Origin: Negativicutes bacterium
GTDB lineage: Bacteria; Bacillota_C; Negativicutes; Sporomusales_B; JARLHX01
DNA length: 64,000 bases
Reading direction: 5' to 3'
Assembly (NCBI GenBank): GCA_031292015.1
Contig: JARLHY010000163.1
Location: 1-64,000 of the forward strand
The notes beneath the pieces are model-generated. The model was not told where the DNA came from, ran no database searches, and saw nothing but the letters and a program-made list of their open reading frames with translations. A program made the translations under genes and the position numbers. Of the stretch, positions 24,524 to 33,587 are shown piece by piece (the stretch's first letter is position 1; every line of letters begins with the position of its first letter).

Positions 24524-25345
24524 TCAGTCCCAAACTTTCTGTTTCCCGACCCTGACAAAATCCCTGACTGTTTTGACATGCGCGGCCAAAGATGTGAACT
24601 GCAGCCGAATATAGAAATTCACGAAAGAGCGCTGGGTCTGGTAAATCGGAATCCTTTCCAGCGCGTAGACATCACTGTTTTTTTGCACCCTGCCCAGATT
24701 GATGGTGAAGGCGGCCCGGTAGCCGGCCTCCCTTACCAAGGCTTCAATCCGGCTGTTGTATGCTCCGCCGGGATAGGCAAAATATTTCACCGGCACATCC
24801 ATCCGCCACTCCGCCCCTTCCCGCGATTTGACCAGTTGGGCCGTGACTTCTTCCGCCGAAACGGTGTCAAGAAGAACATGACTGAGGGTGTGGGAACCGA
24901 AGACAATCCCTTTTCCCTGCTGGCGCATTTCGATGATCTCATCCCAGGTAAGGTATCCGGGATCACGGCCTACGACGTCGGTGATCAAAAACACCGTCGC
25001 CGTAAAGCCATACTTTCGCAGGGTCGGGTAAGCGTTATCATAAAAATCCTGATAACCGTCGTCGAAAGTGATCAGGACAGGTTTATCAGGCAGAGCTTTC
25101 CCTTCAAGGATAAAATCAACAAGCTGGTCCGGGGTTATCGAATGGAAGCCGTTTTCCTGCAGATAAGCCATCTGCCTGTCAAACTCCTTGGTCTTGATGG
25201 CCAGCGGAGTATCGGCCCCATCCATCACTTTATGATAGTTGAGTACCGGGATTTCACTTGATGACAGCGGCAGGTACATCGACGCCCCCAAGCCAACAAC
25301 AACAATAATTCCGACAATAAGTACGTACCAAATCCAGCGTTTCAT
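24524..25345 (-). CDS. Membrane-anchored polysaccharide deacetylase (CE4)
   Basis: An N-terminal anchor (WYVLIVGIIVVVGLGASMYL) precedes a NodB-type domain with the metal/base motif LITFDDGYQD, the zinc motif GSHTLSH, and FAYPGGAYN. Such enzymes remove acetyl groups from peptidoglycan or exopolysaccharide outside the membrane. The early VLNYHKV (Y-H-x-V) places it in the PgaB/IcaB-like group. All catalytic residues are present. No polysaccharide synthase is adjacent, so the target polymer is unknown. Confidence 0.9.
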   Translation of the reverse strand: MKRWIWYVLIVGIIVVVGLGASMYLPLSSSEIPVLNYHKVMDGADTPLAIKTKEFDRQMAYLQENGFHSITPDQLVDFILEGKALPDKPVLITFDDGYQDFYDNAYPTLRKYGFTATVFLITDVVGRDPGYLTWDEIIEMRQQGKGIVFGSHTLSHVLLDTVSAEEVTAQLVKSREGAEWRMDVPVKYFAYPGGAYNSRIEALVREAGYRAAFTINLGRVQKNSDVYALERIPIYQTQRSFVNFYIRLQFTSLAAHVKTVRDFVRVGKQKVWD

Positions 25346-25654
25346 GGAGCATCAGCCTTTCTGCCATACCCGACCTGATAACCCCCCTACGACACCGTAG
25401 GGGGGTTACGATTCTCCGAATCGGGTTTTGCTGCAGTGTTTATTGACAAATTCTCCGGCAACCGCCTTTTTCCCTTGCGCAAAGAGAAAGTTTCCGCCAA
25501 AAACTTCCTATTCCTGTTGGCACGCTTTCCTTACTGTAGTTGTTCCCGAAAGGTTCCCATAGTATTTACCGCGATCCATGCCACCCGGTGCAAACACAGT
25601 TGATGCTTTTCAGACCTGGAAGCAGCGTCTTTTCTCAAGCTGCGCTGACCGAAA
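25346..25654. other. 309-bp intergenic region with a strong hairpin
   Basis: This gap contains a perfect 13-bp stem (25379-25391 with 25396-25408, loop ACAC; arms TAACCCCCCTACG) 34 bases before the start of the deacetylase gene. No T-run follows on either strand, so it is an odd terminator and might be an operator or leader structure. The remainder (25410-25654) shows no gene. Confidence 0.6.
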
Positions 25655-26119
25655 TCATCTTGCCTTGTCCAAAGCTTTTTTCGTGGCTTCCACAAACTGG
25701 TTGTAAGAAATTGTCGCTCCCGACACGGCGTCGATTTTCTCCGCGTCCTGAGTCTCCAGGAGTCTGGGCGCGTAAGTCGCCGCTCCCTTTACCGCTTTTT
25801 GGGCCTTATTATAATAATCCTGATTGATATTGCCGATGGTCTTGCCGTATTCCGCGTCTTTTAACTGCCCGGTCACCTGGATACCCTTGTAGTCGGCTTT
25901 GGTGATCTTCCCTTTTTCAACAGTAAGCGTAATCTCGCCCACTCCCCCCAGTTCATCAGGGCTGCTTTTCGCGCTGTAAGTGCCATCTTTATAGTTGCCG
26001 CCGGTACTGCTGCCCTGCTGGCCGCTGGTCGACTTGACCCCGCTTGGGCCGCCGCAGCCGGCCAGCAGCAGGCTGACCGCCACTGCTGCAATCACCAGGC
26101 CTGATCGGTAGGTTCTCAT
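25655..26119 (-). CDS. FMN-binding domain lipoprotein, last gene of the iron-uptake operon
   Basis: A lipoprotein signal (VIAAVAVSLLLAGCGG) starts the protein. A Gly/Ser linker and an FMN_bind domain follow, ending with DAVSGATISYNQF; the SGAT motif is where ApbE attaches FMN covalently to Thr. It therefore probably carries flavin on the outer face of the membrane. ATG 26119 overlaps the ATPase stop (ATGA) and has AAAGGAG upstream. In the Campylobacter P19 operon this place is taken by thioredoxin-like proteins. Here a flavoprotein could instead reduce ferric iron or supply electrons to the DUF2318 partner, which is inference. Confidence 0.85.
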   Translation of the reverse strand: MRTYRSGLVIAAVAVSLLLAGCGGPSGVKSTSGQQGSSTGGNYKDGTYSAKSSPDELGGVGEITLTVEKGKITKADYKGIQVTGQLKDAEYGKTIGNINQDYYNKAQKAVKGAATYAPRLLETQDAEKIDAVSGATISYNQFVEATKKALDKAR

Positions 26120-26805
26120 GAGCAGGCCGTCTCCTTTGCCGCCTGCCCGGTTTTTCGCTGGGTTGCAATCCGGCCATGCTCCAGGACGATGCACCGTTCG
26201 GCCATCTCCGCCACCTCCGGGTCATGGGTCACAGTGATAATGGTATGTCCTTCCCGGTGCAGTTGCTGAAAGATCTCAAGCACGATGCTCTCGTTGGCTT
26301 CATCAAGGTTGCCGGTGGGTTCGTCGGCCAGGATCAGCATCGGATAATTGATCAGGGCGCGGGCGATGCACACCCGCTGTTGTACTCCCCCGGATAGCTG
26401 ACTCGGCAGGTGACGGGCCCGGTCCCTCAGGCCCACCCGCTCTAAAGCAGCCATGGCCTCTTTTTCGTCAGGCATGCTGTGATAGTACTGGGCCACCATG
26501 ATATTCTCCAGGGCCGTCAGATAAGGGACCAGATGAAACTGCTGAAAAACCAGCCCGACCTTATCGCGGCGAATCGCTGTCAGGCCCCGGGAATTCAGGG
26601 TCGAAGTATCGACCCCGTCCAGGAGGACCGCGCCCCGCGAAGCCTTATCCATGCAGCCGATGATATTCATCAGGGTAGTCTTGCCCGAGCCGGACGGTCC
26701 CATGATGGCCAGCCATTCCCCTTTTTGAACAGTCAGGTCAACGCCCTGAAGCGCTTTCACATTGCCGTAGATCATCGAAATATCGCGCAACTCCAATAAA
26801 CTCAT
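26116..26805 (-). CDS. ABC transporter ATP-binding protein (MacB/LolD type)
   Basis: Walker A GPSGSGKTT, Q-loop LVFQQFHLVPYLTALEN, signature LSGGVQQRVCIARAL, Walker B LILADEPTGNLD and the His switch ITVTHD are all present. The 229-residue size and the FQQFHLVP/TGNLD pattern place it with LolD/MacB ATPases that work with FtsX-type permeases, matching the two permeases just upstream. ATG 26805 follows GGAGAGGA. In P19-type iron operons this module is essential for full iron use in Campylobacter, but its transported substrate is not established. Confidence 0.92.
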   Translation of the reverse strand: MSLLELRDISMIYGNVKALQGVDLTVQKGEWLAIMGPSGSGKTTLMNIIGCMDKASRGAVLLDGVDTSTLNSRGLTAIRRDKVGLVFQQFHLVPYLTALENIMVAQYYHSMPDEKEAMAALERVGLRDRARHLPSQLSGGVQQRVCIARALINYPMLILADEPTGNLDEANESIVLEIFQQLHREGHTIITVTHDPEVAEMAERCIVLEHGRIATQRKTGQAAKETACS

Positions 26806-26818
26806 AGTATCCTCTCCT

Positions 26819-27949
26819 TCACTCGCCCCGTAAAACGATGGCCGGCTCCACATCGGTCGCCATCTTTACCGGGATCAGGCAAGCCACCCCGGCAACCGCC
26901 ACCGACACCAAAATAGTCCCCAGCGCGATCAGCGGCTGAAAAGAAATCGCCCGGCCAAAAACATTGACACTCACCGCCTGGGCGAAAAAGAAGCCCAGCA
27001 CCATGCCCAGCAGTCCGCCCAGTCCGCCCAGCGTCAGACCTTCTCCCAGGAATTCCAGGGCAATGCTCCGATTTTCCGCCCCCAGCGCCTTTTTCAGGCC
27101 AATTTCCTTCCGCCGCTCTGTCACCACCGCCATCATCGTGGTGGCCACGCAAATCAGGGTCAACAGCAAGATGATGCTGGTGACAAGGTAAACCAGGGCC
27201 TGCAGCTTGCCCAGCACCATTCCCTCCGACTGGGTAACCCGTTTGACAAGCCGCGGGTTCACCCCGGGAACTTGTTCTTCCACGCTTCGGGTCAGGGCGG
27301 CGAGTTCAGCCTCAGTGGCCAGGACACTGACCTGGCTGACACTCACCTGCCCCTCCTTTTTCAGCAGCTTTTGCAGCAAAGGAAGGCTGACAAAAACGAA
27401 ATTTTCTTCCGCGCCGCCTGTCCGGACGATTCCTTCCACCGTCAGTTTTCTTTCGCTGCCGTCGCTGCCCGCCGCCAGGGTAATCTTCTGGCCCGGTTCC
27501 ACCTTCAGGAATTCGGCGACTTCCGCGCCGATGACGACACCTTCGGAATTGTCTTCCGGCCACTGGCCCCTGATCTGCCAGTAGGGACTGACCTTCTTGA
27601 CCTCCTGGAAGAGGGTTCCGGCGGCCATGATCGGCTGCTCGTTCACCTTCACCCGGTCATAGAGATAAGGAGCCATCCCCACAACCTTGTCCGCCGGTAA
27701 CAGGTCCTTGGCACGGATAACATCCTGCTCCGGCAGGAGCTGGCTGCTGCCGGCCGGGATAAAAATCAGATTGGCCCCGTACGAGCGAAATTCCCGCCCC
27801 ATCTGCCTTGGAACATCGTAGTATACAGTGACCAGCCCCGACAGGACCGTAGCGCCGATGGCCACCGCCAACAGGGCGACGATCATGCGGGAACGGCGGC
27901 GGAGCAGCGCGTTGACCACCATCTTGCTGTACATTGAATATCTTGTCAT
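26819..27949 (-). CDS. FtsX-like ABC permease (second of two)
   Basis: One N-terminal helix (MIVALLAVAIGATVLSGLV), a large periplasmic MacB-type domain, and three C-terminal helices within the FtsX domain (from about residue 255) are visible. The cytoplasmic coupling motif ERRKEIGLKKALGA follows the first of these helices, as in MacB/LolC. The end reads KMATDVEPAIVLRGE. It lies 13 bases before the ATPase gene and 9 after its paralogue. It corresponds to the second permease of the P19 iron operon. Confidence 0.9.
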   Translation of the reverse strand: MTRYSMYSKMVVNALLRRRSRMIVALLAVAIGATVLSGLVTVYYDVPRQMGREFRSYGANLIFIPAGSSQLLPEQDVIRAKDLLPADKVVGMAPYLYDRVKVNEQPIMAAGTLFQEVKKVSPYWQIRGQWPEDNSEGVVIGAEVAEFLKVEPGQKITLAAGSDGSERKLTVEGIVRTGGAEENFVFVSLPLLQKLLKKEGQVSVSQVSVLATEAELAALTRSVEEQVPGVNPRLVKRVTQSEGMVLGKLQALVYLVTSIILLLTLICVATTMMAVVTERRKEIGLKKALGAENRSIALEFLGEGLTLGGLGGLLGMVLGFFFAQAVSVNVFGRAISFQPLIALGTILVSVAVAGVACLIPVKMATDVEPAIVLRGE

Positions 27950-27958
27950 CGTTTATTA

Positions 27959-29248
27959 TCACCTGCCATGAAGTACTTCCGCCGGACGCAGCGACAACAG
28001 CATCCTTACGGCCGGGAGACTGCCGGCCAGAGTAACAAGGAGAACCAGAACCGTCACCAGGGGAATCACCATCCCATTGGTCGCCACTGAGGCATTAAAC
28101 ACAGTCTGGCCGATAATCTGGGCAAAGCCCAGGCCGGAAAAATAGCCTATCACTCCGCCGGCCACAGCGGTCACCATCGTTTCAGCCAGAGTCAGCAGCA
28201 AAATGGCGGCGTCGGTGGCCCCCAGCGCCTTTAACAGCCCAATTTCCCTGCTGCGTTCCATCACACTGGTTGTAAGCATATTAGAGATTCCGAGCGCCGA
28301 ACCCGCCAGGCTCAAAACCGTAATCAGCAGCATCAGCAGCTGGGTTTTCTGCAGAATGACCCCTTCGGACTCCGCCACCTGCCGGATGGGTTTGGCGCGA
28401 GCCCCGGGTATGGCCTCTTCGATCTGATAGGCGATGGAACTCACGTAGGCGGTACAGTACCAGGTCTCCCACTCCTTCAGTGAAAGGCTTTTGGGGGCCC
28501 GGGCCGCCCTGCGGGCCAACTCGTTCTCCGGGGTTGTGATGGCACTCACCTCGACCTTGTCGACTTTACCCGCCAGGCCCATAATTCGCTGGGCAACAGC
28601 CAGCGGGACAAAAACTTCCTCATCTTCGCTGCCGCCGCTGTTGAAAATGCCCTGCACCTTCAGCCTCTCCCGCTGCTCCTGTCCCGGCAGCATCATCTCC
28701 AGTTCGTCCCCAGGCCGGATACCGAGCTTGCGGGCCAGAAGGCTGCCCACCATCGCCCCCTTGGGGTCGGTATCCTGCACCCAGTTTCCTTCCACTGCCC
28801 ACCAGGCCTTAAGCTGCCTGATACCGGTTTCCACAACCTCGCCGGTGGGCAGTTCCAGCTTGCGGTTAAACCAGGTCCCGACAAGCTTGGCTTCGGTTCC
28901 GCCCTGGCCAAGGCTGGCTTTTGTTTCCAAGAAAGGCGCGAAATCCACAATATTATTGGCCCAGAAAATAGTTTTCAGCTTGCCCAGATCGACCTCCTGA
29001 AGATACTGACCGGCCACGCCGGCACCGGCCTCCGGTCCGTAAAGATCCTTCAGCACCGAGGCCGTCCGGGGCGTGACCGTGATATTGGCGCCATAAGCCT
29101 TCAGTTCCCGGTTTACTTTATCCCCTACATCCAGCATCACATCAAGCATGGCTGTGGTTAGGGAAGTACCCAGGGCAACGGTCAGCGCCACCATGAGCAT
29201 CCGGCGTCTCTGCCTGATAAGGGCTCCTTTGAGCATCTGCCAGAACAA
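27959..29248 (-). CDS. FtsX-like ABC permease (first of two)
   Basis: The architecture matches its neighbour: N-terminal helix (MLMVALTVALGTSLTTAML), a periplasmic domain, coupling motif ERSREIGLLKALGATDA and C-terminal helices, ending in SLRPAEVLHGR. At 429 residues it is longer because of a bigger periplasmic domain. TTG start 29248 behind GGGAGGG. The two permeases probably form a heterodimer with a dimer of the 229-residue ATPase. Confidence 0.9.
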   Translation of the reverse strand: MFWQMLKGALIRQRRRMLMVALTVALGTSLTTAMLDVMLDVGDKVNRELKAYGANITVTPRTASVLKDLYGPEAGAGVAGQYLQEVDLGKLKTIFWANNIVDFAPFLETKASLGQGGTEAKLVGTWFNRKLELPTGEVVETGIRQLKAWWAVEGNWVQDTDPKGAMVGSLLARKLGIRPGDELEMMLPGQEQRERLKVQGIFNSGGSEDEEVFVPLAVAQRIMGLAGKVDKVEVSAITTPENELARRAARAPKSLSLKEWETWYCTAYVSSIAYQIEEAIPGARAKPIRQVAESEGVILQKTQLLMLLITVLSLAGSALGISNMLTTSVMERSREIGLLKALGATDAAILLLTLAETMVTAVAGGVIGYFSGLGFAQIIGQTVFNASVATNGMVIPLVTVLVLLVTLAGSLPAVRMLLSLRPAEVLHGR

Positions 29249-29260
29249 CGTTATCCCTCC

Positions 29261-30508
29261 CTAGCGAAACCGTTTTTTCTCTTTTTCCAGCGCCTCCGCC
29301 GGAATTACTATCTTCCCGGCTGCCATCTTAAATTCAAGGGGAACCGGATTGCAGCCGCCCTTGAAGCCGATGGTGGCTTTGTTCATCATGACGTCGCAGA
29401 GTTTGCACACCACCTGTCCCTCACGCTCGAAATAACCTGTTGGTCCGCAAATCTCACAGGCATCCAAACCGACGCCATAAGCCGAGCCGCTCTTTTTGAT
29501 GATGATGAACCGCACCACCGTGCCGTTGGAAGCTGTATAGGCAAAGCGATGCAAACTGCCATCCTCCACCGTTGTCACGGGAATATTGATCTGGCCTTGC
29601 TGGACAGTCACCTTTACGGCCGGAGAAAGCTCCATTTTCTTGTCGGCGTAAGCCTGACCGACTGTAACCAAGAAAAATGCAAGGAAAAGGCTCACCGCGC
29701 TAGCCGCTCCCCACCGTAACTGCCTGCGGGCCACAGCCAAAATTTTCCGGTACTGTGCCGGATTGAGTCCTTTTTCGTGATCCGGTTTACGCTGCAAAAA
29801 GAGGAGTACCGGCGCGCAAAACGTCACAACCAACACAGCGCAAAAGAACCAGTCCAGATGATTAATAAGGGGAACCATCATCGCCAACAGCCCTTTGCCC
29901 ATTGGCACAAGACCCTTTCCTAACAGTATCTGAAGTTCAACAATCGCTTGCTGAAGCATAGATACAAAAAAGCCAGCCGTGATAACGGCTAATGATCTGC
30001 CGTCATGCAAACTGCGCACCACCCGGAAAACGGCCAGCCCGACCAGCACAGCCAGACCAAGGCCAAGGAAAAGGCCCGCCACTTGAAACGCCAATTCCGT
30101 CCAAGGCAGCGTCGAGGCAGGAGTCAAAAACTTGGCGGCAAAAAGAAAAAAGTCCAGTCCGCTATATAGAAACAAAGCGCTGGCTACGACAAAGACGGTC
30201 CACTCCGGAATGTCCCCCTCGCGAAGATCCCCCTTTTTATATGCCCGCCAGAAGAAAAAGAGCATAAGCGCTTCTGACACAAGGGCGAAGCCTAATACCC
30301 ATCCTTCGTAAGTCTCCCGCTTTATAAACAGGGAATTATATCGCAAAACAGCAACCGCAAATGCAGCGATACTTCCCAAAAGCACGCCCCGCCAGGCCCG
30401 ATTGAGCAGAAGTCCCGACTGGCGTTTCCAGATGATGGACATCATCATCGCCAAGGGAATGATGGCTGTGGTGGCATTTTTCATCACCGGTATTAGATAT
30501 TGCAGCAT
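29261..30508 (-). CDS. DUF2318 membrane protein of the P19 iron-uptake system
   Basis: About eight membrane helices in the first 300 residues are followed by a DUF2318 domain with DACEICGPTGYF, VVCKLCDVMMNKATIG and GGCNPVPL. Its Cys pairs are annotated in the family as Fe-S or metal binding. The same fusion occurs in Campylobacter Cj1660-type proteins, between P19 and the ABC permeases. A role in electron transfer or iron handling at the membrane is the accepted guess. ATG 30508 follows AAAGGAG. The neighbours on both sides are those of the P19 operon. Confidence 0.85.
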   Translation of the reverse strand: MLQYLIPVMKNATTAIIPLAMMMSIIWKRQSGLLLNRAWRGVLLGSIAAFAVAVLRYNSLFIKRETYEGWVLGFALVSEALMLFFFWRAYKKGDLREGDIPEWTVFVVASALFLYSGLDFFLFAAKFLTPASTLPWTELAFQVAGLFLGLGLAVLVGLAVFRVVRSLHDGRSLAVITAGFFVSMLQQAIVELQILLGKGLVPMGKGLLAMMVPLINHLDWFFCAVLVVTFCAPVLLFLQRKPDHEKGLNPAQYRKILAVARRQLRWGAASAVSLFLAFFLVTVGQAYADKKMELSPAVKVTVQQGQINIPVTTVEDGSLHRFAYTASNGTVVRFIIIKKSGSAYGVGLDACEICGPTGYFEREGQVVCKLCDVMMNKATIGFKGGCNPVPLEFKMAAGKIVIPAEALEKEKKRFR

Positions 30509-30593
30509 CGTTTTCTCCTTTCCAACTTGTTACTCAGCGGATCGGGAAAGGTCCGGGAAACGTTTCCCGGACCCAGCTCCCCTTAGCATTTCC

Positions 30594-31151
30594 TTACCAT
30601 TTTCTCGGAATGTAGTCAAAGTCCCAACTGGCAACGATCGGGCTGTTCCAAAAACGGCCTTCAACACCGGTCTCCTTGTCAACATGGAGCATGAAGCCCT
30701 GTCTTTCCGGATTTTCAATGGTATATTCCATTTTGTATTTGCCTGCTCCCAGCATTTTCACATTAGCACCGTAGTGGGGTCCGTCGCTGGCATTCATCGG
30801 CATCAGATTGCCTTCTATAACCTCGCCGGTATCCACTTTCGTAAGGGTGTAGTGCACGCTGAGGTAAGGAATCCAATCTCCATTGCCAAAGCCGACTTTA
30901 TTGTCTTCGGTAGCATGAATATCTGTCTCCAGATGAATGTCGGCTTTGTCAGGAGTCAGGCCCATGCCTTCCGGTTCCATGGGTACAGGTTGAAAATAGA
31001 CAACCTCGATCTTAATCCCTTCCATTTCCTGTGCATCACCGATGGGATATTCTTGGAAACCTTTTTTCTCCTCGGCAAAACCCTGGGTTCCCATTGCAAA
31101 TAGAGCCAGCACTGTAACCAATACCATTAACAAAGATTTTCCTTTTGTCAT
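30594..31151 (-). CDS. P19-family periplasmic iron/copper-binding protein
   Basis: A Sec signal peptide (LLMVLVTVLALFAMGTQGFA) precedes a ~160-residue beta-sandwich of the P19/Tp34 family. Conserved stretches include EYPIGDAQEMEGIKIEVVYF, IHLETDIHATEDN and the metal-site Met/His in NLMPMNASDGPHYGANV. P19 binds copper and iron outside the membrane and works with the FTR1 permease encoded just upstream. ATG 31151 follows AAAGGAG by eight bases; an in-frame GTG at 31160 lies too close to that site. Confidence 0.9.
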   Translation of the reverse strand: MTKGKSLLMVLVTVLALFAMGTQGFAEEKKGFQEYPIGDAQEMEGIKIEVVYFQPVPMEPEGMGLTPDKADIHLETDIHATEDNKVGFGNGDWIPYLSVHYTLTKVDTGEVIEGNLMPMNASDGPHYGANVKMLGAGKYKMEYTIENPERQGFMLHVDKETGVEGRFWNSPIVASWDFDYIPRKW

Positions 31152-31236
31152 TATGTACACTCCTTTTTTTCGTTTCGCTCAATCACCGGTGGAAATAGTT
31201 CCTCCGGTTCAAACCTCACGTCAGTCGCTTTCACAA

Positions 31237-32427
31237 CTATACCGAAATATGAAGATTTGTTTTTCGCCGCTGATAAATCACCCCTCCCACTGCCAGCAGG
31301 ATCAGAGCGATCTGGGGTAACACGGTCTCCCATGTTGGATAAATCCCCAGGATATCAATGGTCGGAATTGCGGGTGCGGATGTCACTCCGACAAATCCAC
31401 CTTCTTGCAGTTCTTTCACCCCACCGCCGGCAAAGCTGATGGCCATCAGATACATCAGGCCGCTTGTGCCTACAAAGAAAGGTTTCAACGGCATTTTCAT
31501 GCTGCCATAGCGAACTAGCAGGAAAATACCCACTAAGGCCAAGCAGCCCGCACCAAAGCCACTCCAAATCATCCCGCCCTGATCCCCGGCCTCACTGAAC
31601 AAGGCTTGATAGAAAAGAACGGTTTCTGCTCCTTCCCGGTAAACTGCCAGAAAAGCTGCCGCCCCTAAAGATAGGGCGTTGCCACTGCTCAAAGAAGCTT
31701 GGACCTTGCCTTCAATATAGCTCTTCCAGGCTTTTGCCTCCGCCTTGCTAATCATCCAATAGCTAACTGAGAAGAGGACAATCGTGGCCAGCAACATGGT
31801 TGCGCCTTCCAAAAGTTCCTGATTCGCACCACTGATACTGAAAACTTTTTGTAGCAATATGGCTGTCAAAAAACTCGCTCCTATAGCCGCGACAGAGCTA
31901 TAGTAGACAATACGCGTTTTGGAACCGTTTCCTGATTTAATCAGGTAGGCGATGATGGCACCGATAACTAAAATAGCCTCGAAACCTTCACGAACCAATA
32001 TGAGTAGAGCTGCCAGGAACATTTCCATCGGGCTTTGCTGTTTATTGCCTCCGATTTGAGCTGCATCTTCACGCATCATCTTAATCAATGTGTTCATTTC
32101 TTTTTGAACTTGGGAGGCAGGTGCCTGATTAGTCATTAATTTTTTAATTGTACTGTACCCATATTCTTCTGTACTGGCCCGGCGACCGGAAATCTTGGAT
32201 TTTATGGCGATTTCCAGGCCTTCCTTTTCATACAGGCCATAGTAAGCATCGTTAACCAGATTTTTGGCTTTTTCCACATCACCGCTCTTATATACGGCAA
32301 GCGACTGTTTCATGGTAAGTTCAATTTTATCGATCACTTTGTCCCAAGACCCTGCCGCGGATACTGAGGTTTGGCCGGCCAGCGCCAGAATGAGTGGCAC
32401 CAGCAGAATAAGCAATATTTTACGCAT
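31237..32427 (-). CDS. FTR1-family iron permease with periplasmic N-terminal domain
   Basis: After a signal peptide comes a ~110-residue extracytoplasmic helical domain, followed by seven membrane helices carrying the two iron-path motifs LVREGFEAILV and VYREGAETVLF (RExxE). Such permeases move ferric iron after oxidation or handling by a partner, here P19. A Fur box lies 42 bases upstream of the ATG, and the gene heads a seven-gene unit: FTR1, P19, DUF2318, two permeases, ATPase and FMN-lipoprotein. RBS AAAGGGGGTG. Confidence 0.92.
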   Translation of the reverse strand: MRKILLILLVPLILALAGQTSVSAAGSWDKVIDKIELTMKQSLAVYKSGDVEKAKNLVNDAYYGLYEKEGLEIAIKSKISGRRASTEEYGYSTIKKLMTNQAPASQVQKEMNTLIKMMREDAAQIGGNKQQSPMEMFLAALLILVREGFEAILVIGAIIAYLIKSGNGSKTRIVYYSSVAAIGASFLTAILLQKVFSISGANQELLEGATMLLATIVLFSVSYWMISKAEAKAWKSYIEGKVQASLSSGNALSLGAAAFLAVYREGAETVLFYQALFSEAGDQGGMIWSGFGAGCLALVGIFLLVRYGSMKMPLKPFFVGTSGLMYLMAISFAGGGVKELQEGGFVGVTSAPAIPTIDILGIYPTWETVLPQIALILLAVGGVIYQRRKTNLHISV

Positions 32428-32468
32428 GTTTTCACCCCCTTTCCTGTTGCATTTTACTTCAGCTTATT

Positions 32469-32487
32469 GATAATAGTAATCATTTTC
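32469..32487. promoter_or_regulatory. Fur box of the FTR1-P19 operon
   Basis: GATAATAGTAATCATTTTC matches the 19-bp Fur consensus at 16 of 19 positions and lies just upstream of the FTR1 gene. Confidence 0.8.
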
Positions 32488-32503
32488 ATTGTATATGGTT
32501 TTT

Positions 32504-32535
32504 AAAAAGCAGGTTGCTGTTTTATCCTGCTTTTT
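32504..32535 (-). terminator. Terminator of the porin gene
   Basis: AAAAAGCAGG (32504-32513) pairs exactly with CCTGCTTTTT (32526-32535), giving a minus-strand stem that ends in five T, 15 bases past the porin stop and right before the Fur box of the next operon. Confidence 0.8.
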
Positions 32536-32549
32536 GAAGAAACAAGCGT

Positions 32550-33506
32550 TTAGAAGCTATGGGTAATGGTTGCTTCGAGTTTGGTATTCTTCTGCCCGGT
32601 ACTGATAAACTTCTGATCCTTGTAAACAACCTCCAGGTTGTCGGCATCACTGAGTTTATGAGTCACACCGTAATAGATACCCCTGTTATCGTTGTCGAAA
32701 TCGCTTTGTTTTCCCATATCGCCGTTGGTTTCGACCCTGAAGCCGGTGATATAGACCGCCGTCTTGTCATCAAAACCATAGTTCATGGTTGCCGCATAGG
32801 CTTTATTGTCGGCGCTGCTGCTTGACTTGGTGTACTCGCCGGTCAGACTGCTCTTGCCGAATTTATAAGTTCCGTCCATCGCCCAATGATTCGTACTTCC
32901 ATTGGCGCTGTCCTGATAACGTCCCAGGGTGACGCCCCAGTTCAAGTTCTCTGCCGGGTTGAAGCCGGTCCGGACTGCGTAAATCTTGTTATCCTGAGCT
33001 CCGGGGTTATCCTCCTGGACAATGGCGGCCGACAGGTCGACAATTCCTACTTTACCGGCCGCGGTGAGACCATCCACAAAAAAATGCTTGCCGACATTGC
33101 TGTAAGGCCGGCTGTAGAGCAGAGCGGTTGTCCCGATTGTCAGGTCCTGGCGGCCAAACTTGTAAACAACGTCGTCCGCCTTGCGGGTCAACCCGAACTG
33201 ATCAAGGCTAACTACCGATTTCCGGTCCGGACCGTAAACGGAATCAACATTATAGTCGGAAAGCGCCGGCTGCGTCGCATACTGCGCTCCCAGGCGGGTG
33301 TAAAGCGACCACCCTGCCCCGAGATCGGCCTCGCCTTTAAGTTTAAGTGTATACATGCTGCCGGAAGTGGTGGGCGCCTCACTGGCGGTATCTCTTTCGT
33401 ATTTTACGGAAACATCGCCGCTCAGTTTGACCGGCTCAGCCGCAAAAACCGCCGGAACCATCGAAAGACTTAACCCTACTGCCATCATTGCTATCTTTTT
33501 CTTCAT
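32550..33506 (-). CDS. Outer-membrane beta-barrel porin-like protein
   Basis: A signal peptide (MAVGLSLSMVPAVFA-A) is followed by alternating amphipathic strands (KLSGDVSVKYERD, YTLKLKGEADLGAGWSLYTRLG and so on) to a C-terminal Phe (LEATITHSF), the signal used by the Bam machinery. At about 295 mature residues it would form a barrel of roughly 14-16 strands. There is no SLH domain, unlike the major Negativicutes OmpM porins. It sits between iron genes but has its own terminator, so co-regulation by iron is possible but not shown. Confidence 0.85.
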   Translation of the reverse strand: MKKKIAMMAVGLSLSMVPAVFAAEPVKLSGDVSVKYERDTASEAPTTSGSMYTLKLKGEADLGAGWSLYTRLGAQYATQPALSDYNVDSVYGPDRKSVVSLDQFGLTRKADDVVYKFGRQDLTIGTTALLYSRPYSNVGKHFFVDGLTAAGKVGIVDLSAAIVQEDNPGAQDNKIYAVRTGFNPAENLNWGVTLGRYQDSANGSTNHWAMDGTYKFGKSSLTGEYTKSSSSADNKAYAATMNYGFDDKTAVYITGFRVETNGDMGKQSDFDNDNRGIYYGVTHKLSDADNLEVVYKDQKFISTGQKNTKLEATITHSF

Positions 33507-33587
33507 ACTGTCACCCTCTCTTTCATTTACAAAGCTCCGTTTGCCGCTACCCCAGGCACCTTTTGCCTGTCTTCATCCGCCCCCCCT

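Noticed and set aside
25379..25408. Ordinary terminator at the strong 13-bp hairpin
   Set aside because: No T-run on either strand, and it lies upstream of, not after, the nearest gene on the minus strand; kept only as a hairpin of unknown role.
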